Assembly (NCBI GenBank): GCA_015065285.1
Contig: SVQP01000007.1
Coordinates: forward strand, 1 to 64,000
Reading direction: 5' to 3'
DNA length: 64,000 nucleotides
From: Oscillospiraceae bacterium
GTDB lineage: Bacteria; Bacillota; Clostridia; Oscillospirales; CAG-272
The notes beneath the pieces were generated by a model. The model saw only the letters and a list, made by a program, of their open reading frames with translations, searched no databases and was not told where the DNA came from. Of the stretch, positions 53,345 to 62,841 are shown piece by piece. The position numbers and the translations under genes were made by a program. The first letter of the stretch is position 1, and the number at the start of each line of letters is the position of its first letter.

Positions 53345-55447
53345 TTATTGCACGTTTGCTTTGCCTGTCACAATGACGGTCTGCAGCGCATCCATGGTGA
53401 AGGTGGCGCTCCATATCTGCTCGTCGACCTGCTCAAAGGTGGCGGACAGGGTCTTTTGCGTAAAGGGATCGTACAAAACGGGGTCGGGCAATTTGCCGCG
53501 CAGCGTGACTTGTACGGTCTGCTCGGACTCCCGGGCATTGACAAACAGGTATCTCTTGCCGCCTGCGCCCGTGGTGCACTTGCAAACCACACCGTTCGTG
53601 GGCTGCGAAGCGAAGCAGGGAAGCGCGTGGGTGGGGAGCTTTTCAAATAATTCCGCCTCGTTTTGGGTCACGGTGGCGAAGCTGTACTTGGAAATGGCGG
53701 GGAACATATTGCTTTGTGGGGAAAGAACGGTCAGCCCCTGATCTGCAAGCTTTTGCAGAACGGCACGTGCGCGATCGCAAAGCTCCATGGGTGGCAGGAG
53801 CAGCGCGCTGTAGAGGTAGCCGGTGGGGGTATTCAGATATCCGTCCGTCATATGGCACTTTTCCAAGTATTCGCAGTCGGTAAAATCAAAGTCGATCTGG
53901 CGGTCAAGCAGTCCGTAGAACAGGCTGCGCAAGCCGTCTGCACAGGTATTTTCCTCTGCGCAATACGCGCCGTAGGGCTGATCCGAGCCCTTGTGGTGCA
54001 TCTGGAAGGTCTCGATGGGGTAGTAGAGCATAATGCCTGCCTGATGTCTGCCCTTTGTGATCGCATCGGCTCTGCCCAGCGCCTCGTTGATCTGCTTGTA
54101 AAGTGCGGGCTCTGCCTGCTGCTCGCTGTAATACGAGGTAAAGATATCTACGCCCAGCGCATACTGCAGGCTCATGGAGGCATACATCTGCATAGGTGTC
54201 ACGTTTCCGCCCTGCGCGTGTGCCGAAACCTCACTCATGACGTGCGGCCTGCCGTAAGCGTGCGCAATCGAGGAGACCAGCTTGGGTGTAAAGGCGTCGT
54301 TGTGCACCTTCATGGGAATCGAGTGCAGCATATCAATGCCGGGGGTGTGCATATGGCGCAAAAGCGAGAAGTAATTTCCCTCAAAAACCGTGTGGTAGCG
54401 GATGTCATCCTCAAGCAGGATGTGACCCGAGAAGGGCAGACCGTGCGCGCAGCACCAGTTGGAGAGCTGCGCAAAGTAGCTTTGCTCGTAAAGATCCGAG
54501 ATCAGGCGGTAATAATCGTATCTGACCTGCTTTGCCCGGTCGTTCTCGCCAAAGAACAGGTATACAAGGTTGGGGGCGAGCGGATAGCCGTAGCGCGCGG
54601 AGAACTGGTTTTCTACGTCGCGACCAAAGCTGACCACGGGATAGAGCGGCAGCGTGTCGTCATACGCGTCGTGCGCGCGAGGCGGATAGAGTCCGAAATT
54701 GATATAGCAGCCCATCAGAGAGGGCTCGTCGGTGAACATGGCTTCGATCTTGCCGTCTCCCTCTGCCAAGTGGTGCTTGGTGTAGTCGTAGCAGGGCTTG
54801 TAGGTGTTGCGAATGAATTCGCGAACAGCGTCGGGATTGGTTACGTCAATGTAGCGGCGTGCATCACACACGTTGTGCTGCGCGTGTGTGCCCTCGTAAA
54901 GGCGCTTTTTGAGAAAGAAGCAGGCAAGGGCGGGGGCGTCGGAGGGGTTCTCCAGCGTCACGGGCTGCGTCGATTTGCCAAATACGGCGTGCAGGCAGGA
55001 AAAATCGGTGATCTTACCCTCGGCATAGGGGTAGGTGGCGGCGAACATAAAGCATTCGTGTCCGCGCGGCAACTCCCGCGTCACGCTCTCGCCGGGGGCA
55101 AGCTCGCAGGTCATCATGGCAATGCCCAGCGCCTCATAGTCGGGGTCTGCATCCACGGTAAGTCCTCCCGCGCCACCGCTGGGGTAGCCCTTTTCGTCGT
55201 ACAACCAAACGCGCATACCCATCTCGCAGGCGGTATCAATGGCAAGCGCCATCTTTCTCCATTCCTCGGGATCGGTGGCGTAGTTTCTCCAGGAAACGTT
55301 GGTCACCACGCCGCCAAAGCCGCGGTCGGCAAGGTATTGCAGGTGGCGGCGCACCGATTCCTTGAGTGCTGCATCGTCAAGATTTGGGTCGTGTACCAGC
55401 TCGTGCGTGATCTTGAGCGGCAGGTGCATGTTATCAATTGCTTTCAT
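53345..55447 (-). CDS. Cytoplasmic glycoside-hydrolase-like protein, paralogue of 8589..11549
   Basis: MFTDEPSLMG; SGHILLEDDIRYHTVFEGNYFSLLRHMHTPGIDMLHSIP; no signal peptide; start re-set to 55447. Confidence 0.7.
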   Translation of the reverse strand: MKAIDNMHLPLKITHELVHDPNLDDAALKESVRRHLQYLADRGFGGVVTNVSWRNYATDPEEWRKMALAIDTACEMGMRVWLYDEKGYPSGGAGGLTVDADPDYEALGIAMMTCELAPGESVTRELPRGHECFMFAATYPYAEGKITDFSCLHAVFGKSTQPVTLENPSDAPALACFFLKKRLYEGTHAQHNVCDARRYIDVTNPDAVREFIRNTYKPCYDYTKHHLAEGDGKIEAMFTDEPSLMGCYINFGLYPPRAHDAYDDTLPLYPVVSFGRDVENQFSARYGYPLAPNLVYLFFGENDRAKQVRYDYYRLISDLYEQSYFAQLSNWCCAHGLPFSGHILLEDDIRYHTVFEGNYFSLLRHMHTPGIDMLHSIPMKVHNDAFTPKLVSSIAHAYGRPHVMSEVSAHAQGGNVTPMQMYASMSLQYALGVDIFTSYYSEQQAEPALYKQINEALGRADAITKGRHQAGIMLYYPIETFQMHHKGSDQPYGAYCAEENTCADGLRSLFYGLLDRQIDFDFTDCEYLEKCHMTDGYLNTPTGYLYSALLLPPMELCDRARAVLQKLADQGLTVLSPQSNMFPAISKYSFATVTQNEAELFEKLPTHALPCFASQPTNGVVCKCTTGAGGKRYLFVNARESEQTVQVTLRGKLPDPVLYDPFTQKTLSATFEQVDEQIWSATFTMDALQTVIVTGKANVQ

Positions 55448-55667
55448 CGCTCTCTCCTTTTTCCTCGTACAGTGCAAGGTCAATCCTGGCAAGCTCCGCG
55501 GGGGAGATCCTGCCCTTGGTTTTTTCATAGTAGGCGATATTGTTGCGCAGCATGAAAAGGAACTGGTTGTTGGGGCTTCTGCCCTCCTTTTCGCTGATCA
55601 GGATAAACTTGCGCAGCATGTCCTCGGACATGTGCAGTGTGAATTCTTTTTGGTTTTTCTGTGCCAT
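55434..55667 (-). CDS. Arc-type ribbon-helix-helix-like small protein
   Basis: EFTLHMSEDMLRKFILISEKEGRSPNNQFLFMLRNNIAYYEKTKGRI. Confidence 0.65.
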   Translation of the reverse strand: MAQKNQKEFTLHMSEDMLRKFILISEKEGRSPNNQFLFMLRNNIAYYEKTKGRISPAELARIDLALYEEKGESDESN

Positions 55668-55674
55668 GCTGTCC

Positions 55675-56196
55675 TCATTTCTCGGTCGGAACCACTACGG
55701 TGCCGATGTTGTAGTATTTCATGATCTTCAGAGCCTTTTGGGTTGCCTCAAAGTACACCACGCACTTCTCGTCGCCCAGCATAAAAATACCGTAGTAAAG
55801 GTCGGGCGCCTGCAGCGAGGACATGCATTGGAAATCTCGCTTGCATTTCTGCGCACTCACGTAAGCCTCGGCAGCCTCGTCGTAAGGGGCGATCTTCTGA
55901 AAATCGCGGATGTTGATGGTAAAAAGCTTCTTTCTGGTCTTGCCACCCCAGATGGTGGTAAAGGTGATCTCGCCTGAAAGGGTGGAGTACTCGTATTCGG
56001 GGCAAACAAAGCGCCAGGTAAAATAGATCAGCGCCCAGTCAAGCAGCGGCAAAAAGGTGATGACCCAGGGAAAGGTGAGAAGAAAGGCGGACAGGTAAGC
56101 CACGTTGAATATCACGTAAAGCGCGATCATCATAAAGCGGCGCCATCTCCACTTGCCCTCGTTTTTTTGTTTGACGATATATTCGTATTGATTCAT
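55675..56196 (-). CDS. Uncharacterised two-TM membrane protein
   Basis: Start re-set to MNQYEYIVKQKNEGKWRWRRFMMIALYVIFNVAYLSAFLLTFPWVITFLPLLDWALIYF. Confidence 0.65.
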   Translation of the reverse strand: MNQYEYIVKQKNEGKWRWRRFMMIALYVIFNVAYLSAFLLTFPWVITFLPLLDWALIYFTWRFVCPEYEYSTLSGEITFTTIWGGKTRKKLFTINIRDFQKIAPYDEAAEAYVSAQKCKRDFQCMSSLQAPDLYYGIFMLGDEKCVVYFEATQKALKIMKYYNIGTVVVPTEK

Positions 56197-56294
56197 GGTG
56201 ACCTCCACGCATTTTCTGTTTAAATTATACCATACGGCAGGCGTGATTTCAACCGATTTGTGCGATTTTTTGCGTGAATTCTTGCTGCCCCCTC

Positions 56295-56323
56295 TTGCAA
56301 CGCGCGCGTAATTATAGTATAAT
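56295..56323 (+). promoter_or_regulatory. Sigma-A-like promoter
   Basis: TTGCAA (56295-56300), 17-bp spacer, TATAAT (56318-56323). Confidence 0.7.
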
Positions 56324-56360
56324 AATTTATAATCAATTAAAGTGTACACGGAGGTGTGAC

Positions 56361-56630
56361 ATGAAAGCAGTAATTACTGTAACCGGTAAGGACAGCATGG
56401 GCATTATCGCGGGCGTGGCAGGCAAGTGCGCAGAGCTCGGCGCCAACATTGTGGATATTTCGCAAAGCGTTCTGCAGGAGTATTTCGCCATGATCATGCT
56501 GGCGGATATTGACCATCTGCAGGTGGATTTCGCGCAGTTTGTAGATGAGCTGGAGGCGTTTGGCAAGGAGAAGGGTCTGAGCGTTCAGACCATGCACGAG
56601 GATATTTTCAACACCATGCACCATATCTGA
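56361..56630 (+). CDS. ACT-domain protein
   Basis: MKAVITVTGKDSMGIIAGVAGKCAELGANIVDISQSVLQEYFAM. Confidence 0.9.
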   Translation: MKAVITVTGKDSMGIIAGVAGKCAELGANIVDISQSVLQEYFAMIMLADIDHLQVDFAQFVDELEAFGKEKGLSVQTMHEDIFNTMHHI

Positions 56631-56645
56631 CGCGAGGGCTTTATC

Positions 56646-58004
56646 ATGATTGAAACCAGAGATATTTTAGAAACCATCAACATGATACGCGAAGAAAATC
56701 TGGATATCCGCACGGTCACCATGGGCATCTCGCTTTTGGATTGCGTCAGTGACGACGTGGACGTGCTGTGCACGCGTATCTATGATAAGATCACGACCAA
56801 GGCTGAGCGCTTGGTCGAGACCGGCAATAAAATCGAGAAAAAATACGGTATTCCGATCGTCAACAAGCGTGTCTCGGTCACGCCCGTGTCGCTGATCGGC
56901 GGCAGGGCGAATCGCGAGGGCTACCTTAAGATTGCGCATACGCTGCAAAGAGCGGCAGAGCAGACCGGCATCAACTTTATCGGCGGCTATTCTGCGCTGG
57001 TACATAAGGGCATGACGCCGGGCGAGAGAGAGATGATCGCCTCGATCCCCGAAGCGCTTGCACAAACGCAAATGGTGTGCTCCTCGGTCAACGTGGCGAC
57101 AACCAAGGCGGGCATCAATATGGATGCCATTGCGCTGATGGGAAAAACCATCAAAGAGGCAGCGTATCTGACGCGTGACAATCAGTCCATCGGCTGTGCA
57201 AAGCTGGTGGTGTTTGCCAACGTGCCCGAGGATAACCCCTTTATGGCGGGTGCGTTCCACGGAACGGGCGAGCCGGATACGGTCATCAACGTGGGCGTTT
57301 CGGGGCCCGGTGTGGTATCCAGCGCCATTGCAAGAGCAGGGGATTGCGATCTTTCTGCGCTTGCGGACGTGATCAAAAAGACCGCGTTCAAGATCACGCG
57401 CGTCGGTCAGCTGGTGGCAAGCGAGGCATCTGCCGCGCTGGACGTACCCTTTGGCATTGTAGACCTTTCCTTGGCGCCCACGCCTGCCGTGGGTGACTCG
57501 GTCGCACATATTCTGGAGGGCATGGGGCTTGAGAGCACCGGCGCGCACGGCACCACTGCATGCCTTGCCATGCTCAATGATGCGGTCAAAAAGGGCGGTG
57601 TCATGGCGTCCTCGCACGTGGGCGGCTTATCGGGCGCATTTATTCCGGTGTCCGAGGATGCGGGCATGATCGCGGCGGTCGAAAAGGGTGCTTTGTCGAT
57701 CGAAAAGCTGGAGGCAATGACGGCGGTGTGCTCGGTCGGACTTGATATGATTGCAGTGCCGGGAGACACCGATGAAGCGGTGATCTGCGGTGTGATCGCA
57801 GATGAAATTTCTATCGGAGTGGTGAATAATAAGACCACTGCGGTGCGTATTATCCCTGCTTATGGTAAGAAAGTGGGGGATAGCGTTGATTTTGGCGGAC
57901 TTTTGGGCACAGCTCCCATTATGCCGCTGCGCGAGTACTCGCCTGCTAAGTTTATCGGGCGCGGCGGACGCATTCCTGCGCCTATTCATAGTCTGCGTAA
58001 CTGA
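56646..58004 (+). CDS. PFL family protein (UPF0210/DUF711-like)
   Basis: Adjacent to ACT protein, usual pairing; [31 protein letters not shown]. Confidence 0.85.
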   Translation: MIETRDILETINMIREENLDIRTVTMGISLLDCVSDDVDVLCTRIYDKITTKAERLVETGNKIEKKYGIPIVNKRVSVTPVSLIGGRANREGYLKIAHTLQRAAEQTGINFIGGYSALVHKGMTPGEREMIASIPEALAQTQMVCSSVNVATTKAGINMDAIALMGKTIKEAAYLTRDNQSIGCAKLVVFANVPEDNPFMAGAFHGTGEPDTVINVGVSGPGVVSSAIARAGDCDLSALADVIKKTAFKITRVGQLVASEASAALDVPFGIVDLSLAPTPAVGDSVAHILEGMGLESTGAHGTTACLAMLNDAVKKGGVMASSHVGGLSGAFIPVSEDAGMIAAVEKGALSIEKLEAMTAVCSVGLDMIAVPGDTDEAVICGVIADEISIGVVNNKTTAVRIIPAYGKKVGDSVDFGGLLGTAPIMPLREYSPAKFIGRGGRIPAPIHSLRN

Positions 58005-58027
58005 TATTTTGATAAAAGGAGTGTCTT

Positions 58028-58507
58028 ATGAAATTTGAAAAAGACACGGGCGGCATTGACAAAGTGGTGGATGCAGCCACGAAATGCGTTAATACTGCCG
58101 ATAAAGTGGTGAATATATTCTCTAAAGCTGACAATGTTGGTCGGAAAGTGGGAGGAATGAAGACGGGCACAAAGGTTGGACTGCTTGTCGGAAGCGCGCT
58201 GGCGCTTTCTCTCTTCCCGTTGCGGCTTGCTTACGACAGCGAAAGCGGCGAGGGCGAATATAAATCCCTTTTGGTGGGCGTCAAGCGTACGCAGCGCCCC
58301 GAACGCACCACACAAGGAAAAACACACAGTGTTTCCTGGGAAATGTTCCCCACCGTGCGTGTAAAACCTTCGGATATTGATCCTTCTGCGCTGCCGCCTG
58401 CAAGCAAAAAAGCCCCCATCAAGGCAGTGCCCATGCAGGTGCACCACGTGCAAAAGGCAAAGCCGTGCGTGCCGGTAAAGCTGTGTGTACAGGAGGATGA
58501 GGCATGA
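58028..58507 (+). CDS. Uncharacterised small membrane-associated protein
   Basis: 159 aa, one hydrophobic segment; no recognised family; overlaps next gene. Confidence 0.5.
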   Translation: MKFEKDTGGIDKVVDAATKCVNTADKVVNIFSKADNVGRKVGGMKTGTKVGLLVGSALALSLFPLRLAYDSESGEGEYKSLLVGVKRTQRPERTTQGKTHSVSWEMFPTVRVKPSDIDPSALPPASKKAPIKAVPMQVHHVQKAKPCVPVKLCVQEDEA

Positions 58508-59061
58508 CGCCCGCACAAATCGAACTGACGGGGCAGATCGTCGGCGTCGCGGCAATGGCGCTGATCATTCTTTCGTTCCAATTCAAGCGTCGTTCCATGT
58601 ATTATATCATGCAAATCAGCGGCAACGTGCTGTTTGCCGTCAGCTTTTTGCTGCTTGGCAACGTGGCTGCATGCCTGATGAACGCCATCGGCATTGTGCG
58701 CGGTATTATTATGATTTTGCTTGGAAACAAGCGAAAGACCTGGGCACTGGTGCTGATCAACGCATTGTTTGTTGCGGGTACGGTGTTTGCGGGCACGGTC
58801 GGAGGCGGCGGTTGGGGCTGCGTAGTCTCGCTGATCCCTCAGGTTGCGGGCACGTTTTCCATGTGGTATGGATCGGACAACGCCATTCGCTGGATCCAGC
58901 TGTGCATCATTTCCCCGTTGTGGCTGGTCAATAATATCTTTATCTCGCTGTCTTACGGCGGAATTATTTGTGAAGCGTTCTGTATGGTTTCGGCTGCACT
59001 TTACCTTATCCGCATGACCGATTGGAAAAAAATGCGCGAAGGGCTTGCAAAACGGAAGTAA
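58504..59061 (+). CDS. YgjV-family membrane protein
   Basis: GQIVGVAAMALIILSFQFKRRSMYYIMQISGNVLFAVSFLLLGNVAACLMN. Confidence 0.75.
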   Translation: MTPAQIELTGQIVGVAAMALIILSFQFKRRSMYYIMQISGNVLFAVSFLLLGNVAACLMNAIGIVRGIIMILLGNKRKTWALVLINALFVAGTVFAGTVGGGGWGCVVSLIPQVAGTFSMWYGSDNAIRWIQLCIISPLWLVNNIFISLSYGGIICEAFCMVSAALYLIRMTDWKKMREGLAKRK

Positions 59062-59111
59062 ACGATGTATAATGGTATTCAATACCACGAAAAATCGTAA
59101 GGAGAACGAAA

Positions 59112-59765
59112 ATGGAAGCACAAAAGTTTCAAGAAATGATCGAGTCGGCTGTAAAAGATGCGGATCTGGTCAGCACCGAGATTCCTTCCATCGATTTGTA
59201 TCTGGAACAGATTTTGTCGCTCGTTGCCGATAAAAATAAAGAGGGAAGCGCTACGGCAGACCGTACGCTGACCAAAAATATGATCAACAATTACTCCAAG
59301 GACGGGCTGATCACCCCGGTCAAGGGTAAAAAATATTCCAAGGAGCAGATCGTGCAGATGCTGGTGGTGTATTCACTCAAGAATACGCTGTCCATCGATG
59401 AGATCAAGCGCGCCATGCAGGCAGTATATGCCAAGGAAGATTATTCCGGGCAAAAGCTGATTGAGGCGTATGATCACGCCATGGAGATCAAGCAGTCGCA
59501 AAAGCACCGCTGCCCCGAGATCGTACAGGAAATGCTGGCGGCAGAGGGACTGGACGTGCAACAGGGCGAGGATTATTTCGTCGCACTTCTGACCGTGGCG
59601 TCGCTGTCGGTGTATTTCCGCAACATCGCCAAGGCAATGCTGGAGGAATATCCGCAGCTGGAGAGCGATGAGGAGAAAAGGCAGCGCGAAAAGGAAGAAA
59701 AGCGCGAGAGAAAGGCAAGAAAAAAGGCGGAGAGCACTGAAGCTGCCGCAAAGGAGCAGGAATGA
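59112..59765 (+). CDS. DUF1836-family protein
   Basis: RTLTKNMINNYSKDGLITPVKGKKYSKEQIVQMLVVYSLKNTLSIDEIK. Confidence 0.8.
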   Translation: MEAQKFQEMIESAVKDADLVSTEIPSIDLYLEQILSLVADKNKEGSATADRTLTKNMINNYSKDGLITPVKGKKYSKEQIVQMLVVYSLKNTLSIDEIKRAMQAVYAKEDYSGQKLIEAYDHAMEIKQSQKHRCPEIVQEMLAAEGLDVQQGEDYFVALLTVASLSVYFRNIAKAMLEEYPQLESDEEKRQREKEEKRERKARKKAESTEAAAKEQE

Positions 59766-60142
59766 AGCCGGTCAATGAACTCACAACTCCCGCACTGGCG
59801 TATCTGGGTGACGCGGTCATCGAGCTGTACGTGCGCGAGCGATTGGTTGCAGCGGGGTATTCCACCTCTGCGTCTTTGAATCAGAAATCGTTGGATTTTG
59901 TCCGCGCAGGCGCGCAGGCAGAAGCAATGCAAAAAATTCTGCCGCTTCTGAGCCAAGAGGAAATGGGCGTGTTCCGCCGAGGCAGAAATATGGGGCATGG
60001 AAACGTGCCCAAGGGCGCAACGGTTGCGCAGTACAGAGCCGCTACCGGCATGGAGGTCTTGGCAGGGTATCTGCACGTGCTTGGCAGAGAGCAAAGACTT
60101 TATGAGCTGCTGGATGCGGGCTATGCACAGGAAGATATATAA
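59762..60142 (+). CDS. mrnC: Mini-ribonuclease 3
   Basis: LAYLGDAVIELYVRERLV...RRGRNMGHGNVPKGATVAQYRAATGMEVLAGYLHVLG. Confidence 0.9.
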   Translation: MKPVNELTTPALAYLGDAVIELYVRERLVAAGYSTSASLNQKSLDFVRAGAQAEAMQKILPLLSQEEMGVFRRGRNMGHGNVPKGATVAQYRAATGMEVLAGYLHVLGREQRLYELLDAGYAQEDI

Positions 60143-60164
60143 TAAAGGAAAGGATCAGATAGAA

Positions 60165-60665
60165 ATGAGCAATCCAAAGGTTATTTTGCATATTAAGGAA
60201 TACGGTGATATCACCGTAGAGTTGTATCCCGATAAGGCGCCCGAAACGGTTGCCAACTTTGTTGGGCTGGTAAGTGAGGGCTTTTATTCGGGCCTGATCT
60301 TCCATCGCGTCATCCGCGGATTCATGATCCAGGGCGGCGGCATGGATGAGGGCTTTAATCAGAAGCCCGCAAAGTCGATCAAGGGAGAGTTCCGTTCCAA
60401 CGGCTTTGCGCAGAACGATCTGCACCACGCCAAGGGCGTAATTTCCATGGCAAGAACGCAGGTCAAGAACTCGGCTTCCTCTCAGTTCTTTATCATGCAC
60501 GCAGATGCAGGATATCTGGACGGTGAGTATGCCGCATTCGGCGCTGTTGTCGAGGGAATCGAGGTCGTGGACGCCATTGCCGCAACCAAGACCCGCAGCG
60601 TGGGCTGGTATGATGACGTGCCGGTCTCTCCCATCGTCATTGAAAGCGCAGAGGTTATTGCCTGA
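60165..60665 (+). CDS. Cyclophilin-type peptidyl-prolyl isomerase
   Basis: GDITVELYPDKAPETVANFVGL...FHRVIRGFMIQGG...SASSQFFIMHAD. Confidence 0.93.
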   Translation: MSNPKVILHIKEYGDITVELYPDKAPETVANFVGLVSEGFYSGLIFHRVIRGFMIQGGGMDEGFNQKPAKSIKGEFRSNGFAQNDLHHAKGVISMARTQVKNSASSQFFIMHADAGYLDGEYAAFGAVVEGIEVVDAIAATKTRSVGWYDDVPVSPIVIESAEVIA

Positions 60666-60678
60666 ACGCAATGAAAAC

Positions 60679-60710
60679 GCCCCGCAGGGTAGTCTTGCGG
60701 GGCATTCTTT
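60679..60710 (+). terminator. Intrinsic terminator
   Basis: GCCCCGCA...TGCGGGGC followed by T-rich. Confidence 0.8.
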
Positions 60711-60772
60711 TCGCTTTTGGCACTTTTCATAAAAATAATGTGGAAAAATTGTAGAAAAATTTCAAAAAACTA

Positions 60773-60802
60773 TTGACAAGCCCTTGCATTTGGTGGTATA
60801 AT
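60773..60802 (+). promoter_or_regulatory. Consensus sigma-A promoter of the rpmG-secE-nusG-rplK-rplA cluster
   Basis: TTGACA (60773-60778), 18-bp spacer, TATAAT (60797-60802). Confidence 0.8.
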
Positions 60803-60953
60803 AGCCGTACCTCTGCAAAAGGGCTTTTTTATTGCGCCCATTTTGCGCCGCCCGAAAGGGCAATGGACGCTTCCGTTTTCAGAGGGAGGTACACGGGTTT
60901 TTTCGTGTATAACGGAAAAAACCAAATAAATTTTAATGGGAGGTGCCGAACAA

Positions 60954-61115
60954 ATGGCTAATGACGTAAGAGTCAAGGTAACTCTGGCATGCACCGAGTG
61001 CAAGCAGAGAAACTACAACACCAAGAAGAACAAGAAGAACGACCCTGACAGACTCGAGCTCAAGAAGTACTGCAAATTCTGCCGCAAGCACACTCTTCAC
61101 AGAGAAACAAAGTAA
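60954..61115 (+). CDS. rpmG: 50S ribosomal protein L33 (CxxC type)
   Basis: [53 protein letters not shown]. Below the track's length cutoff. Confidence 0.93.
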   Translation: MANDVRVKVTLACTECKQRNYNTKKNKKNDPDRLELKKYCKFCRKHTLHRETK

Positions 61116-61131
61116 TCTGGGGGGAGAGATA

Positions 61132-61734
61132 ATGACTGCTTTTAACACAAGAAGAAACCTCTTAGCTCTTTTGCTTGCAGTTGTTCTCGCTTGCTCTCTG
61201 TTCACCGTAGGCGTTTTCGCAGGTGAGGAATCCACCACCACCGCCGCAGAGGAAACTACCACTGCAGCAGAGGAAACCACTACCGAAGCAGAGACCACTG
61301 AGGGTGAAACTACCGAGGCAGGATCTACCGAAGGAACCACCGCACAGGGTACTACCGAAAAGGAGTCTGAAGAGACTACCGAAGAGGATCCCTGGTATGT
61401 ATCTATGTGGCTCGACAATAACAACAAGCTGAACGTACCCAAGATTATCGTTTGGGCGCTGGTTGTTCTCGGTCTGATCGCAGGCGTTGTATTCTGCATT
61501 ATCAAGAGAGAAAAGGTTGGCGAATTCCTGCGCGCTCTGAAGAGCGAGAACAAGAGAATCGTATGGAGCTCTTGGAAGGACACCCGCAAGAACACTCTGG
61601 TTGTTCTGGCTGTGGTTATCGCAATCACTCTGATCATCGCACTGTTCAACTTTGCACTTGAGATGATTCTGGGTGGATCTAAGGCAAGCTTCGGAACAAG
61701 CCTGCTTGACCTGATCGTATCTCTTTTCAAGTAA
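61132..61734 (+). CDS. secE: SecE-like preprotein translocase subunit with signal peptide and Thr/Glu-rich N-terminal extension
   Basis: Position between rpmG and nusG; core EFLRALKSENKRIVWSSWKDTRKNTLVVLAVVIAITLIIALFNFALEMIL; N-terminal LLALLLAVVLACSLFTVGVFA + TTE repeats + additional TM. Confidence 0.8.
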   Translation: MTAFNTRRNLLALLLAVVLACSLFTVGVFAGEESTTTAAEETTTAAEETTTEAETTEGETTEAGSTEGTTAQGTTEKESEETTEEDPWYVSMWLDNNNKLNVPKIIVWALVVLGLIAGVVFCIIKREKVGEFLRALKSENKRIVWSSWKDTRKNTLVVLAVVIAITLIIALFNFALEMILGGSKASFGTSLLDLIVSLFK

Positions 61735-61750
61735 GCGGCGGTATTGAGCG

Positions 61751-62293
61751 ATGAGCGATATCGATGCTATGAACGTTGGCCCAAGATGGTATGTGGCGCA
61801 CACCTATTCGGGTTACGAAAACAAAGTTAAGACCAGCCTTGAAAAAATCGTTGAAAACCGCGGCTTGGGAGATCTGATTTTTGATGTCAGAGTTCCTGTA
61901 GAAACCGTCGTGGAAAAGAGCGGAAGCGAAGAAAAGATCACCGAGGTCAAGATCTTCCCCAGCTACGTGCTGATCAAAATGGTCATGACCGATGAATCCT
62001 GGCACGCTGTCCGCAACATCACCGGAGTCACCGGCTTTGTCGGACCCGGATCCCGTCCTACTCCTCTGACCCCTGAAGAGGTCGAGGCGCTGAACATTGA
62101 AGAGGTCAAGGTAAAGCTGTCCTTCAACGTAGGCGACACAGTAGAGGTTGTCAACGGCCTGTTCGAAGGCTACAGTGGCGTTGTCCAGTCTATCTCGGAC
62201 GACCTGAAAAACGTTACGGTACTCGTTAAGAGAGGTCGCCGTGACATGCCTGTCGAGCTTGATGCATCCATGATCAAGCCGGCAAATCAGTGA
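61751..62293 (+). CDS. nusG: Transcription termination/antitermination factor NusG
   Basis: PRWYVAHTYSGYENKVKTSLEK; FPSYVLIKMVMTDESWHAVRNITGVTGFVG; C-terminal KOW GDTVEVVNGLFEGYSGVV. Confidence 0.95.
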   Translation: MSDIDAMNVGPRWYVAHTYSGYENKVKTSLEKIVENRGLGDLIFDVRVPVETVVEKSGSEEKITEVKIFPSYVLIKMVMTDESWHAVRNITGVTGFVGPGSRPTPLTPEEVEALNIEEVKVKLSFNVGDTVEVVNGLFEGYSGVVQSISDDLKNVTVLVKRGRRDMPVELDASMIKPANQ

Positions 62294-62394
62294 TCCGATC
62301 AAGGATCAAAGCTGTCCTATGATAGGGCAGGAACAGTGGGAGGGAGAAAAATTCTGCAATTCTCCCGCACAAGTACCACATATGGAGGTTAAGT
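62294..62394 (+). promoter_or_regulatory. Candidate ribosomal-protein leader (L1/L11 autoregulation)
   Basis: GTGGGAGGGAGAAAAATTCTGCAATTCTCCCGCACAAGTACCACA hairpin between nusG and rplK. Confidence 0.4.
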
Positions 62395-62398
62395 AAAA

Positions 62399-62824
62399 AT
62401 GGCAAAGAAAGTATTAGGGTATATCAAGTTGCAGCTGCCCGCAGGTAAGGCTACTCCTCAGCCTCCCGTAGGTCCCGCTCTGGGTCAGTACGGTGTTGCA
62501 ATTCCCGTATTTACAAAAGAGTTCAACGAAAGAACCAAGAATGACATCGGTCTGACGATCCCCGTTGTTATTACCGTATATGCAGACCGTTCCTTCACCT
62601 TTATCACCAAGACTCCTCCCGCACCCGTTCTGATCAAGAAGGCTTGCGGTCTGGAATCCGGTTCGGCTAAGCCCAACAAGGATAAGGTTGCAAAGATCAC
62701 CAAGGAACAGGTCAGAAAGATCGCAGAGACCAAGATGCCCGACCTGAACGCTGCTGACATCGAAGCTGCTATGAGCATGATCGCCGGCACCGCACGCAGC
62801 ATGGGCGTTGTGGTTGAAGACTAA
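62399..62824 (+). CDS. rplK: 50S ribosomal protein L11
   Basis: [43 protein letters not shown]. Confidence 0.96.
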   Translation: MAKKVLGYIKLQLPAGKATPQPPVGPALGQYGVAIPVFTKEFNERTKNDIGLTIPVVITVYADRSFTFITKTPPAPVLIKKACGLESGSAKPNKDKVAKITKEQVRKIAETKMPDLNAADIEAAMSMIAGTARSMGVVVED

Positions 62825-62841
62825 GAAGGAGGTATGGCGTA

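Noticed and set aside
53663-55555. 630-aa plus ORF opposite the GH106-like gene
   Set aside because: Shadow ORF; low-information translation.
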